Positions 8,058-16,655 of a stretch of DNA of 24,475 nt are shown one piece after another. The position numbers were made by a program, and so were the translations under genes. Origin of the DNA: an uncultured Parabacteroides sp. (GTDB taxonomy: Bacteria; Bacteroidota; Bacteroidia; Bacteroidales; Tannerellaceae). Location of the stretch: positions 1-24,475 of the forward strand of contig UQLN01000064.1 in the NCBI GenBank assembly GCA_900541965.1, given 5' to 3'. Numbering within the stretch: position 1 is the stretch's first letter; each line of letters starts with the position of its first letter. The notes under the pieces were generated by a model, which was not told the origin of the DNA, ran no database searches, and saw only the letters and a program-made list of their open reading frames with translations.

Positions 8058-11000
8058 TTAAAATCTAACATTTAAACCAATATTGATAATACGTGTAGTC
8101 GGGGTAACCAGACCCGAATCCTTAATTACTTCAGGGTCTGTACCCGGAATGTTGGAGAGTGTAAACAGATTCTGCCCGGCTACATACACACGGCAACTTT
8201 GCATCCATGCCTTTTCGAGCCATGTACGCGGCAGGTTATAACCGATTTCAAAATTTTTCAGTTTGATATAACGGACTTTCTTTACCCAGAAATCGCTGTC
8301 CCAATAATTACTATGCGAGCTATTACCCAGAAGGAACATCGGGTATTTACCCGGTATCAGTTCACTGTTTGCATCCCAGATATCAGAAAGATGCCAGGAA
8401 TCGTCCATCATATATTGAGGGGAGTTCCCTCCGTCATGGAAAGGCAATTTATTTTCATAATTCGGGAAATAAGAAGACAATGCCGAACCGGTAAAATCCA
8501 TACTCACATCAAAACCTTTCCAAGAAGCGGAGAAGTTTAATCCATAACTCAATATCGGATTGAAATCGCCACTGGTACTATAACCTATCGGACGTTTATC
8601 CAAATCATTAATCACGCCATCCCCGTTTACATCCTGATATTTTATATCTCCCGGACGCAATGTCGTATTACCGTGTCCGTCGTTATTGATAGGCCAGTTG
8701 GCTATTTCTTCCCAACTCTGGAATTGTCCGTCGGATTTATATCCCCAATAAATCTGGTCGAAACGGTGCTCATTTGTATTTCGGTATTTATCCCATGAAT
8801 TGCTGTAGCGCGGTTTATAGCGATCCCAAAGATAGCGGCGTGCATAGGTCATATTTCCTCCCACCGAATAATGGAAATCATCCACATGGTCTGTCCAACG
8901 CACCGATAAATCGATACCTGTATGTACATCAGACTCCAGATTTTCTTTCGGTAAGGAAAAACCTACTTCCGAAGGAATCAGCACATCATAGCGGGATGCC
9001 GGCAAGCCTGTACGAACACGACGGAAATAATCGAAAGTCGCAGTCAGACGATTATGCAAAAATGCCGCATCAAACCCTACATCGAGAATTCTTGCTTTAA
9101 TCCATGATAAGGTCCTTACAGGTATTCCACGTGCAACAGAACCAATAACATATTGCCCGTCTATTACGGAACCGCCGTTTTTATAGGTATATCCGCCTAA
9201 ATAATCGAAAGCAGAATAACCACTTACATTATCATCTCCTACCAATCCATAGGATGCTCTAATCTTTAAGTCTTCAATAACACCGGAAATTTTGCTGTCA
9301 CGAAAGAATGTTTCCTCCGAGATACGCCATCCGGCTGATGCAGAAGGAAAGAATCCCCAACGATGATGAGGAGGGAACTTCCACGAACCATCATAACGGG
9401 CAGACAATTCCAGTAGGTATTTATTGGCATAGTCATAATTTATACGCCCCAGATAACCGATACGGGCTTCCGGATTATCTCCCCGGTCGTTATACGTATC
9501 CATCGTCTCAAAATCAATCAAATTAATTGAGTTGGACACAGGTATGCTATGTAGCCAGGAAGACGGTGTAATACGTTTTGAGGCCTCCATACCTACAATT
9601 GCCGCAAGCGTATGCTTTTCTATTTTCTTATTGTATGAAGCCTGGATATTTGAAGTTACCTCCTGATTATACCCTACACGGCGCTCACGCCACGGATTCC
9701 AGTTACAGTTCGGCGTATCTTCCGAATATGTATCCGTCTTTTCATCATATTTATATAACTTGTAAGTATATTCATGATTATTCAGATTCTGATTTGCCAG
9801 AAAATAACCTACCAAAGCTTTAATTTTCAATCCATCTATTACTTCATATTCTGCATTGGCATTCAATTGGATAACACGCCAGTCTTCCTGATATTTACCG
9901 GACCGTTCATAATTAAGGATAGCAAAATTCGTAGATTTGTCCGTTGAAGTCATCTGTGGATAATTAGGATTATCATTGGCAAACGGACGTTTGGTAGGAA
10001 GATTACGATATGTGGCAAAAATAGCCGTCCAATAATCATCTTCTCCCGGGACTCCCGGATTAACGCGGGTTTCAATACGCCCGTTCATAGACGCCCCTAC
10101 TTTAAAACGTTTATTTATCTGGGCCTCAATATTCATCTGTGCATTTGTCCGACGAAAGCCTCCATAATTCTGGATAATTGCATCCTGATTCAAATGTCCT
10201 ACTGAAAAATAATAGTTCACCTTATCCGAACCACCGGAAACATTCGCACTTACGTAATATTGTGGAGAAGTTTTCCAGATATAATCATACCAGTCAAACG
10301 GTACATATCCTTTCTCCGTACCCTGTTCCCATTTGGCATATGCTGCTTTATCGTACGTATAAGGTTGCCCCTGTACAGTCTGCGACTGTACATAATGACT
10401 TATATAAGTCATTGCATCGGCTGGTTTGGCAAATTTAGTAGGACTCTGCCAGCCATAATACATATTCAGTCCTACGGTATTTTTAGTATTCCGCTTCCCT
10501 TTCTTGGTATTTACAACCACAACACCATTTGCTGCACGAACGCCATAAATAGCAGCAGAAGCATCCTTCAGAATAGAGATAGTCTCTATATCGTTGAAAT
10601 CGATATTATTAAACTGTCCTTCATCCATAATCGTACCATCTATTACATACAACGGCGTACCCATGTTACGGATTTGCAGGCTGGTCGACGCCCCCGGACG
10701 ACCGTCCGGCTGGCGGAAATTAATACCGGCAATTTTACCGGCTAATGCAGTCGATGCAGTCGACGCAACAGAATGGGATAACTCATCGGCACCCACAGAA
10801 GAAATAGCCCCGGTCAAAGTCGCTTTTTTCTGCGCCAGACCAAATCCCGTGACCACCACTTCTTCCAGTGTTTGTGTGTCTTCCTTCAACGTAATATTGA
10901 TTTCATTTCCCTTTACCGGAACATCCTGGGTGATATAGCCTATAAATGAAAACTCCAATATCGCTTTCGGGGACACTTCCAGAGAAAAAGAACCATTCAT

Positions 11001-11237
11001 ATCCGTAACAGTACCATTGGTCGTACCTTTTTCCACGACATTCGCTCCGATAACAGGTTCACCCAAATTATCGATAACAATACCTCGCACTGTCTTATAT
11101 TGCTGCTGCACATTGGCATGCAACGGTTCCCGGACATTGCTTACTCCATAAAAATTCGCTGATAAACAAAAAAAGCCAATAAACAGTGGTATTCTTCCTA
11201 TTTTTCCATTGGCATAACAGAACTTTCGTTTTTTCAT
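8058..11237 (-). CDS. SusC/RagA-family TonB-linked outer membrane transporter
   Basis: A 1059-residue TonB-dependent porin that imports a large nutrient, driven by TonB-ExbBD. The N-terminus is a signal sequence of somewhat unusual length, with the hydrophobic part about residues 15-32. It is followed by a carboxypeptidase-D-regulatory-like domain (about 48-118, VRGIVIDNLGEPVIGANVVEKG), a TonB box region (EEVVVTGFG, 125-133), the plug (LQIRNMGTPLYVIDG, then ISILKDASAAIYGVRAANGVVVV, the classic SusC signature) and a long beta-barrel ending in INIGLNVRF with the terminal aromatic residue needed for insertion. No N-terminal STN/anti-sigma-interacting domain is seen, which fits control by the HTCS rather than by an ECF sigma/anti-sigma pair. 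It is first in the operon with the susD-like and DUF3823 genes. Confidence 0.97.
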   Translation of the reverse strand: MKKRKFCYANGKIGRIPLFIGFFCLSANFYGVSNVREPLHANVQQQYKTVRGIVIDNLGEPVIGANVVEKGTTNGTVTDMNGSFSLEVSPKAILEFSFIGYITQDVPVKGNEINITLKEDTQTLEEVVVTGFGLAQKKATLTGAISSVGADELSHSVASTASTALAGKIAGINFRQPDGRPGASTSLQIRNMGTPLYVIDGTIMDEGQFNNIDFNDIETISILKDASAAIYGVRAANGVVVVNTKKGKRNTKNTVGLNMYYGWQSPTKFAKPADAMTYISHYVQSQTVQGQPYTYDKAAYAKWEQGTEKGYVPFDWYDYIWKTSPQYYVSANVSGGSDKVNYYFSVGHLNQDAIIQNYGGFRRTNAQMNIEAQINKRFKVGASMNGRIETRVNPGVPGEDDYWTAIFATYRNLPTKRPFANDNPNYPQMTSTDKSTNFAILNYERSGKYQEDWRVIQLNANAEYEVIDGLKIKALVGYFLANQNLNNHEYTYKLYKYDEKTDTYSEDTPNCNWNPWRERRVGYNQEVTSNIQASYNKKIEKHTLAAIVGMEASKRITPSSWLHSIPVSNSINLIDFETMDTYNDRGDNPEARIGYLGRINYDYANKYLLELSARYDGSWKFPPHHRWGFFPSASAGWRISEETFFRDSKISGVIEDLKIRASYGLVGDDNVSGYSAFDYLGGYTYKNGGSVIDGQYVIGSVARGIPVRTLSWIKARILDVGFDAAFLHNRLTATFDYFRRVRTGLPASRYDVLIPSEVGFSLPKENLESDVHTGIDLSVRWTDHVDDFHYSVGGNMTYARRYLWDRYKPRYSNSWDKYRNTNEHRFDQIYWGYKSDGQFQSWEEIANWPINNDGHGNTTLRPGDIKYQDVNGDGVINDLDKRPIGYSTSGDFNPILSYGLNFSASWKGFDVSMDFTGSALSSYFPNYENKLPFHDGGNSPQYMMDDSWHLSDIWDANSELIPGKYPMFLLGNSSHSNYWDSDFWVKKVRYIKLKNFEIGYNLPRTWLEKAWMQSCRVYVAGQNLFTLSNIPGTDPEVIKDSGLVTPTTRIINIGLNVRF

Positions 11238-11405
11238 GACATCTGTCTCAATCGTTGGTTTCTAAAATTTTATAATTAATAAATCAGGGTTAATAAGGTC
11301 TAAAGATTTTACTGGTGTATAACAGAAGGAAGTTTGATGTTGTTTAAAATAAGTGCAGATATTTTAAATTAGAAAAGTATTAGAACACACAATAATAAGT
11401 ATTCA

Positions 11406-11429
11406 TATCTTGATTTTCAAATCAAGATA
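11406..11429. promoter_or_regulatory. Perfect 24-bp palindrome upstream of susC-like gene
   Basis: TATCTTGATTT (11406-11416), a TC centre, then AAATCAAGATA (11419-11429), exact over 11 bp on each side. It lies about 170 bp upstream of the susC-like start codon, inside the region where the regulator should bind. The stretch just before it, TATTCATATC (11400-11409), is identical to ten bases of the left arm of the 5426-5489 palindrome beside the regulator gene. An operator is suspected; a hairpin in a long leader is the alternative. Confidence 0.5.
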
Positions 11430-11586
11430 GAAAATAGAATAAGAAAAAGAAAATTCTTAATTTTTATATTTATTCTTTTAAAGTTCGGTCAACTTATATT
11501 TATTCCATGATAGATTATATCTCTTTTATTAACTAAAGAAAACTCCTGAACCTGAAAAAAGAGATGGTCTGCCAGTTACAAGCCTA

Positions 11587-11617
11587 TTTGCTACAAATAA
11601 ATTATATAGTACTTTTG
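11587..11617 (+). promoter_or_regulatory. Bacteroidota-type promoter for DUF5020-permease operon
   Basis: TTTG at 11587-11590, a 19-bp spacer, and TACTTTTG at 11610-11617 give an exact match to the TTTG-N19-TAnnTTTG consensus. Transcription would begin near 11623, leaving a leader of about 30 nt before the ATG at 11654. Confidence 0.8.
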
Positions 11618-11653
11618 TACTTTTAAAAATAATTCAATAAAAAATCTGTTAAA

Positions 11654-12355
11654 ATGAGAAAGTACGCCATTCTTATCTTCCTCTTTTTTATATTATTGGG
11701 TATTAAAGCCCAAAATGTACAATTGCATTACGATTTCGGTAATTTATTTTATAATAATGATTTAAAGGAACGCCCTGTTTTTACTTCTACTGTCGAGATG
11801 TTTAAAGCCGATAAATGGGGCAGCACTTATTTCTTTGTAGATATGAATTATAACAGTAAAGGAGTTGATCTTGCCTATTGGGAAATTTCACGTGAACTAC
11901 GTTTCTGGAAACCTCCATTTTCAGCGCACATAGAATACAACGGAGGTATTACCAGCGGTGGACAAATGAATAATGCATATCTTGGAGGTATTACCTTTAC
12001 GTATAATAATAAAAATTTTACAAAAGGATTCACTTTTACCCCAATGTACAAGTATATTCAAAAACATGAAAGCCCGAACAATTTCCAGTTGACTGCTACC
12101 TGGTACATCCATTTTGCCAAAAACGGCCTTTGTACATTCAGCGGATTTGCAGATTGGTGGCGAGAAAAAAATCCACATGGAAACTTCATTTTTCTTTCGG
12201 AACCTCAATTTTGGGTAAACTTAAACAAGATTAAGGGTATAGACGACAAATTTAAGTTAAGCATCGGAAGTGAGGTCAAAATAAGTCATAACTTTGCTTT
12301 CCAAAACGGGCTTTATGTTATCCCGACTGCCGCAATCAAGTGGTCGTTCGATTAA
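11654..12355 (+). CDS. DUF5020-family outer membrane protein, Tsx-like channel candidate
   Basis: The 233-residue product starts with a clear signal peptide (MRKYAILIFLFFILLGIKAQ, cleavage probably after KA). The rest is rich in alternating aromatic and polar strands (NVQLHYDFGN, STYFFVDMNYN, FSAHIEYNGGI, QLTATWYIHFA) and ends AIKWSFD, as expected for a small outer-membrane beta-barrel of about 12 strands. I recognise it as DUF5020. The family resembles Tsx-type nucleoside channels in size and strand pattern; this is an inference, supported by the purine-type permease 9 bp downstream on the same transcript. Together they could move nucleosides or nucleobases across both membranes. A strong promoter lies upstream. 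Confidence 0.8.
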   Translation: MRKYAILIFLFFILLGIKAQNVQLHYDFGNLFYNNDLKERPVFTSTVEMFKADKWGSTYFFVDMNYNSKGVDLAYWEISRELRFWKPPFSAHIEYNGGITSGGQMNNAYLGGITFTYNNKNFTKGFTFTPMYKYIQKHESPNNFQLTATWYIHFAKNGLCTFSGFADWWREKNPHGNFIFLSEPQFWVNLNKIKGIDDKFKLSIGSEVKISHNFAFQNGLYVIPTAAIKWSFD

Positions 12356-12364
12356 TACAACAAC

Positions 12365-13663
12365 ATGATACAAAAACTGTTAGGATTCAATAAACAAACA
12401 ATGAATTACCGTACGGAAGTGATAGCCGGAGTTACCACTTTCCTTACGATGAGTTATATACTTGCCGTAAATCCTACTATCCTTGCTATGACAGGTATGG
12501 ATAAAGGGGCAGTGTTTACGGCTACTGCATTAGCTTCTGCAATAGCCACTCTCCTGCTTGCTTTTATGGCAAAATTACCTTTCGCACAAGCTCCAAGCAT
12601 GGCATTGAATGCCTTTTTCGCGTTTACTCTCGTACAAGGCATGGGCTATTCATGGCAAACCGCTATGGCTGCCATGTTCGTAGAAGGGGTAATCTTTATT
12701 CTGATAACTTTTTTAAATATCCGAGAAATCATCTTGGAAAGTATTCCACAAAATCTACGTTATGCCACCTCTGCAGGAATCGGCATGTTCATTGCTTTTG
12801 TGGGACTGAAGCAAGCAGGCATTATTGAAGACCATCCGGCAACCCTCGTAACACTCGGCGACTTCGACCCGGATTCCGTACTTGCCATGATAGGTATCAT
12901 TCTTAGTGGCATACTTGTAATAAAGAAGGTGAAAGGTGCTTTATTTTACAGCATTCTGATCTGTACGCTTATCGGGATTCCGATTGGCGTTACTCAAATA
13001 CCGGATAGTTTTGTTCCAGTATCGGTTCCACATTCCATAACTCCGACTTTTATGCAATTCGACTTTTCGGAGTTCTTCACATTTGATATGGCAATCCTGA
13101 TATTTACCTTATTGTTTATCAATATTTTTGATACACTGGGTACTTTAGTTGGATTAGCACTCAAAACAGATATTATCGATGAAAAAGGAAATATTCCCCG
13201 GGTGAAAGAAGCCATGATGTCTGATGCTATCGGAACAACTGTCGGGGCAATGCTTGGCTGTTCCACAATTACTACTTATGTGGAAAGTGCTTCCGGAGTT
13301 GCAGAGGGAGGACGTTCGGGATTTACTTCTATGATCACAGGACTATTATTCATCCTGGCATTGTTTTTCTCTCCGATATTCCTTTTAATACCGGCAGCAG
13401 CAACATCGGGTGCATTAGTGCTGGTAGGAGTCTTTATGTTGGACTCTATCTCCAAAATAGATTTGGAAGATGTCTCTGAGGCACTCCCCGCCTTCATAAC
13501 AATCATCATGATGTTACTGACCTACTCGATTGCAGACGGGCTGGTTTTAGGATTGCTTTCTTTTGTCCTTATCAAATTATGTACAGGAAAACGGCACGAG
13601 ATTAACTTGACAATGTATATACTTGCCGCATTGTTCATCATAAAATACATATTCATACAGTAG
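12365..13663 (+). CDS. NCS2-family (AzgA-type) purine permease
   Basis: A 432-residue inner-membrane transporter with about 12-14 hydrophobic segments. The start (TEVIAGVTTFLTMSYILAVNP), the segment APSMALNAFFAFTLV and the loop STITTYVESASGVAEGGRSG are hallmarks of the AzgA branch of NCS2, whose characterised members (for example E. coli AdeP and GhxP) are proton symporters for adenine or for guanine and hypoxanthine. The length fits the family (430-450). It sits 9 bp after the DUF5020 gene and shares its promoter. The exact base cannot be assigned by eye; uracil/xanthine-type NCS2 members are longer and lack the SASGVAEGGR pattern. Its stop is 5 bp from the stop of the convergent MarC gene, so the two transcripts probably overlap. 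Confidence 0.93.
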   Translation: MIQKLLGFNKQTMNYRTEVIAGVTTFLTMSYILAVNPTILAMTGMDKGAVFTATALASAIATLLLAFMAKLPFAQAPSMALNAFFAFTLVQGMGYSWQTAMAAMFVEGVIFILITFLNIREIILESIPQNLRYATSAGIGMFIAFVGLKQAGIIEDHPATLVTLGDFDPDSVLAMIGIILSGILVIKKVKGALFYSILICTLIGIPIGVTQIPDSFVPVSVPHSITPTFMQFDFSEFFTFDMAILIFTLLFINIFDTLGTLVGLALKTDIIDEKGNIPRVKEAMMSDAIGTTVGAMLGCSTITTYVESASGVAEGGRSGFTSMITGLLFILALFFSPIFLLIPAAATSGALVLVGVFMLDSISKIDLEDVSEALPAFITIIMMLLTYSIADGLVLGLLSFVLIKLCTGKRHEINLTMYILAALFIIKYIFIQ

Positions 13664-13668
13664 CATTT

Positions 13669-14265
13669 CTATTTGCCTAATTGTTCCAACAACGATGTGA
13701 TATTGACGGTAAACAACCTGACAGAAATAGCAAGGAGGATAATACCGAAAAATTTACGTATAATGTAAATGCCTCCTTTGCCCAGCACTTTTTCTATCTT
13801 GCCGGTCATACGGACAACGATATAAACCCAAAGCATATTCAATACCAATGCTATAATTATATTCACACTGGCATACTCCGCTCTCAAAGAAAGTAAGGTA
13901 GTAAATGAACCCGCTCCGGCGAGTAAAGGAAAAACAAGCGGAACAAGAGTCGCTTCTTTTATCGGACCTGTATTTTTAAAGATTTCAATATCAAGAATCA
14001 TTTCCAGGGCAAGCAGGAAGATAATAAGTGCACCAGCTACGGCAAACGATTCAATATCAACATGAAATAGTTTTAACAATACGTCTCCCGCGACAAAGAA
14101 ACCAAGCAATAGCAAAAAAGAAATAATGGTGGCTTTCAAAGCATTCACACCTTTCCCTTGTCTTTTCAAATTAATAATAATGGGGATGGAACCTATTATA
14201 TCAATCACGGCAAACAGTACGATAAATGCACTGGTAATCTGTTTAAAACTCAGCTCTGAAAACAT
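13669..14265 (-). CDS. MarC-family integral membrane protein
   Basis: A 198-residue inner-membrane protein with six hydrophobic segments. FIVLFAVIDIIGSIPIIINL at the start, FAVAGALIIFLLALEMI in the middle, and ATLVPLVFPLLAGAGSFTTL are the conserved parts of MarC/UPF0056 proteins, which often carry the P-L-x-x-P-L-x-x-G-P pattern; here LVPLVFPLLAGAGS replaces the usual GP. E. coli MarC was once linked to antibiotic resistance, but this role was withdrawn and the function is unknown. It converges on the purine permease (5 bp apart) and lies downstream of a strong terminator of the M13 peptidase gene, so it is likely transcribed alone. No consensus promoter stands out upstream. Confidence 0.9.
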   Translation of the reverse strand: MFSELSFKQITSAFIVLFAVIDIIGSIPIIINLKRQGKGVNALKATIISFLLLLGFFVAGDVLLKLFHVDIESFAVAGALIIFLLALEMILDIEIFKNTGPIKEATLVPLVFPLLAGAGSFTTLLSLRAEYASVNIIIALVLNMLWVYIVVRMTGKIEKVLGKGGIYIIRKFFGIILLAISVRLFTVNITSLLEQLGK

Positions 14266-14383
14266 AAGGATTTTATTTTTTAGTTATGACATTTCCCATT
14301 TATCCGTCTAATAGCTATCCCAGCAAGACTGACATGTGGTATAAATTGCCATAAATATAAAAAAAATATCCGAAAGATTGTTC

Positions 14384-14432
14384 AAAAAAATTGACCGTCG
14401 ATAATTACTTACAATCAATTATCGCCGGTCAA
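14384..14432 (-). terminator. Intrinsic terminator of the M13 peptidase gene
   Basis: Positions 14391-14406 pair with 14417-14432 at 15 of 16 positions around a 10-nt loop. On the minus strand the hairpin is followed directly by a run of Ts (complement of the A-run 14384-14390). It starts 32 bp past the stop of the peptidase gene, a textbook rho-independent terminator for that gene. Confidence 0.9.
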
Positions 14433-14463
14433 TTATAATAGGAACTGTAACAACCTGATTAAA

Positions 14464-16512
14464 CTACCAGATCACCACCCGGTCTGCCGGCAACATATAC
14501 ATCGGATCGCCTTCTTTTATATCAAATGCAGTATAAAACGCATCAATATTACGAAGTGCTGCATTCACACGCCATTTGCCTAAAGAGTGCGGGTCTATCT
14601 TCGTTAAACGCAGGATTTCTTCCGGACGGATATTCTGCCCCCATAAAGTGGCATATCCGAGATAGAAACGCTGTTCATTCGTAAATCCTTGTATCGGAGC
14701 CGGCACTTCTTTGCCTTGCAAGCTATTCAGGTAAGCTAAATGAGCAACCATCAAACCTCCCTGGTCAGCAATATTTTCGCCAAGGGTATAACGCCCGTTT
14801 GCATGTACGCTGTCTACTACTATAATATTATCATACTGCTGGACCAAACGGTTTGCACGTTGTTCAAACAGGGCAGCATCTTCTTCTGTCCACCAGTCTG
14901 TCAGGTTTCCATCTTTATCATAATTACGCCCCTGGTCATCGAACCCATGTGTCATCTCATGACCGATCACCACGCCGATAGCACCATAATTTACGGCATC
15001 GTCAGCTTCCGGGTTAAAGAATGGCGGTTGTAAAATAGCGGCAGGAAAACAGATTTCGTTGGTTGTCGGATTATAATAGGCATTTACTGTCTGCGGGCTC
15101 ATTCCCCAACGTGCCTTATCAACAGGTTTACCGACTTGGCTCAAACGGTATTCCGTATCAAATATATTTGCACGGCGTACATTATCCCAGTAGGAATCAT
15201 TCTTGATTTCCAGAGCGCTGTAATCACGCCATTTATCCGGATAACCGATTTTAACAATAAAAGCGGATAGTTTTTCCTGTGCTTTCGCCTTAGTGGCATC
15301 GCTCATCCATTCCAATCCTGCAATACGGTCTCCCAGCGCTTTTTGTAAACCGGTAACCATCTTCAACATTTTTTCCTTAGAAGACGCCGGAAAGTATTTC
15401 TCCACATAAAATTGACCGACAGCTTCCGACAAAGCTTCATTTACAGTTGCCAGCGAACGTTTCCAACGAGGCTGTTGTTCCTGTTTTCCGGACATTGTCT
15501 TACCATAAAAATCAAAATTAGCAGAGACAAACGCATCACTCAGGTAAGGTGCGGCAGCAGACAACAGATTAAAAGAGAGATAATATTTTTGTTCATCAAG
15601 AGTCGTTCCTTCCAACATGCGTGCCACTCCTTCATAAAAAGGAAGCTGCTTGGCATCCAGGTATTCGATATCCATCAAACCCATGCTTTCAAAATATACA
15701 TCCCAATTCAACAAACTATTATTCAGCTTGAAATCATGAACCGTAATCTTATTATAATTTTTCTGTGAATCACGCAGGTCTTCACGACTGAAAGATGCGG
15801 CAGCAATACCTTTTTCTATCTTCATCACAGCACTCACAGCTGCTTCGGCCTGTTCCGGAGAACAACCGGTCAGAGTGAAAAGCCGGGTAATATATCCCCG
15901 GTATGCCTGGCGCATCTGTTTGGAAGCATCATCCTGTAACAGATAATAATCGCGATCTCCCATACCCAATCCTGCCTGATATAACTGGACAATATTCATG
16001 GAACTGTTTTTTTCATCAGCATCCACAAACAAAGCAAAGAAGGGAGCCATTCCTTCTTTATGAAGAGTAGCAACCATTTTAGATAACTCTTCCTTAGTAG
16101 CCAGTTCTTTAATATCATTCAGTTGTTCCTTTATCGGATTAAAACCATCCGCATTCAGTTTTTCACTATCCAATCCGATAGTATACAGCATACTGATTTT
16201 CTGTGCATTGCTTCCATCTTCCGGAGAAGTGGTACCCAGTTCTTCAACAAGTGTACGAATCTGTTGCAGGTTATTATCCCGCAATTGGTCAAATGTTCCG
16301 AAACGGGCATATTCCGGTTTCAGCGGATTATTTTTCATCCAGCCTCCACAAGCATACTGGTAAAAATCGGCTCCGGGAGCAATTGTTGTATCCAGGTTAG
16401 CTAAGTTGATAGCATCATTCATTTTCGTAGTATCTTTCGCAGGACCACTTCCGCAACTGGTCATTGCAACCATCCCGATAGCAACAAGAGGAATTACTTT
16501 TAACTTCTTCAT
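14464..16512 (-). CDS. M13-family (PepO/neprilysin-like) zinc metallopeptidase, lipoprotein
   Basis: The 682-residue product begins MKKLKVIPLVAIGMVAMTSCG, a lipoprotein signal with Cys20, so it is an envelope endopeptidase acting on peptides. The zinc site is intact: HEMTHGFDDQGR with His518, catalytic Glu519 and His522, and the third ligand Glu579 in GENIADQGG, which is the M13 ENxxD motif (Asp583). The N-terminal half (PGADFYQYACGGWMKNNPL) and the substrate-binding NAYYNPTTNEICFPAAIL are standard for the family, as is the C-terminal VIW. Length is normal. The frame is open to a further start at 16593, but a -7 box at 16540-16547 lies inside that extension, so 16512 is chosen. Transcription ends at the hairpin at 14384-14432. 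Confidence 0.96.
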   Translation of the reverse strand: MKKLKVIPLVAIGMVAMTSCGSGPAKDTTKMNDAINLANLDTTIAPGADFYQYACGGWMKNNPLKPEYARFGTFDQLRDNNLQQIRTLVEELGTTSPEDGSNAQKISMLYTIGLDSEKLNADGFNPIKEQLNDIKELATKEELSKMVATLHKEGMAPFFALFVDADEKNSSMNIVQLYQAGLGMGDRDYYLLQDDASKQMRQAYRGYITRLFTLTGCSPEQAEAAVSAVMKIEKGIAAASFSREDLRDSQKNYNKITVHDFKLNNSLLNWDVYFESMGLMDIEYLDAKQLPFYEGVARMLEGTTLDEQKYYLSFNLLSAAAPYLSDAFVSANFDFYGKTMSGKQEQQPRWKRSLATVNEALSEAVGQFYVEKYFPASSKEKMLKMVTGLQKALGDRIAGLEWMSDATKAKAQEKLSAFIVKIGYPDKWRDYSALEIKNDSYWDNVRRANIFDTEYRLSQVGKPVDKARWGMSPQTVNAYYNPTTNEICFPAAILQPPFFNPEADDAVNYGAIGVVIGHEMTHGFDDQGRNYDKDGNLTDWWTEEDAALFEQRANRLVQQYDNIIVVDSVHANGRYTLGENIADQGGLMVAHLAYLNSLQGKEVPAPIQGFTNEQRFYLGYATLWGQNIRPEEILRLTKIDPHSLGKWRVNAALRNIDAFYTAFDIKEGDPMYMLPADRVVIW

Positions 16513-16539
16513 TCTTGTAAAACGTTTTAAATATGGTGG

Positions 16540-16547
16540 CAAAGGTA
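16540..16547 (-). promoter_or_regulatory. -7 box of M13 peptidase promoter
   Basis: CAAAGGTA on the plus strand reads TACCTTTG on the minus strand, an exact TAnnTTTG match. Transcription would start near 16534, about 20 nt before the ATG at 16512. No clear -33 TTTG is seen at the expected distance. It argues against the longer start at 16593. Confidence 0.55.
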
Positions 16548-16655
16548 CAAAAATACCTCGCACATGATTCTTTGTTTGTATTAAGAACAGCAAATCCCCC
16601 CTTGTGTATTTTTAATTTATGTATTTTTACACACAAAAATTATCCCTAGGCTTAA

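Larger units (their letters stand above)
11238..11653. other. Divergent intergenic region between susC-like gene and DUF5020 gene
   Basis: This 416-bp, very AT-rich stretch carries the control sites of the susC-like operon on the minus side and of the DUF5020/permease pair on the plus side. It holds a perfect 24-bp palindrome (11406-11429), a 12-bp direct repeat TTATATTTATTC (11464-11475 and 11494-11505, 30 bp apart) and a full promoter at 11587-11617. No consensus promoter for susC is visible, as is common when a regulator must help polymerase. No coding remnant was recognised. Confidence 0.6.

Noticed and set aside
16513..16593. Extended N-terminus of the M13 peptidase
   Set aside because: The additional 27 residues would precede a complete lipoprotein signal, and the TACCTTTG box lies within this stretch.
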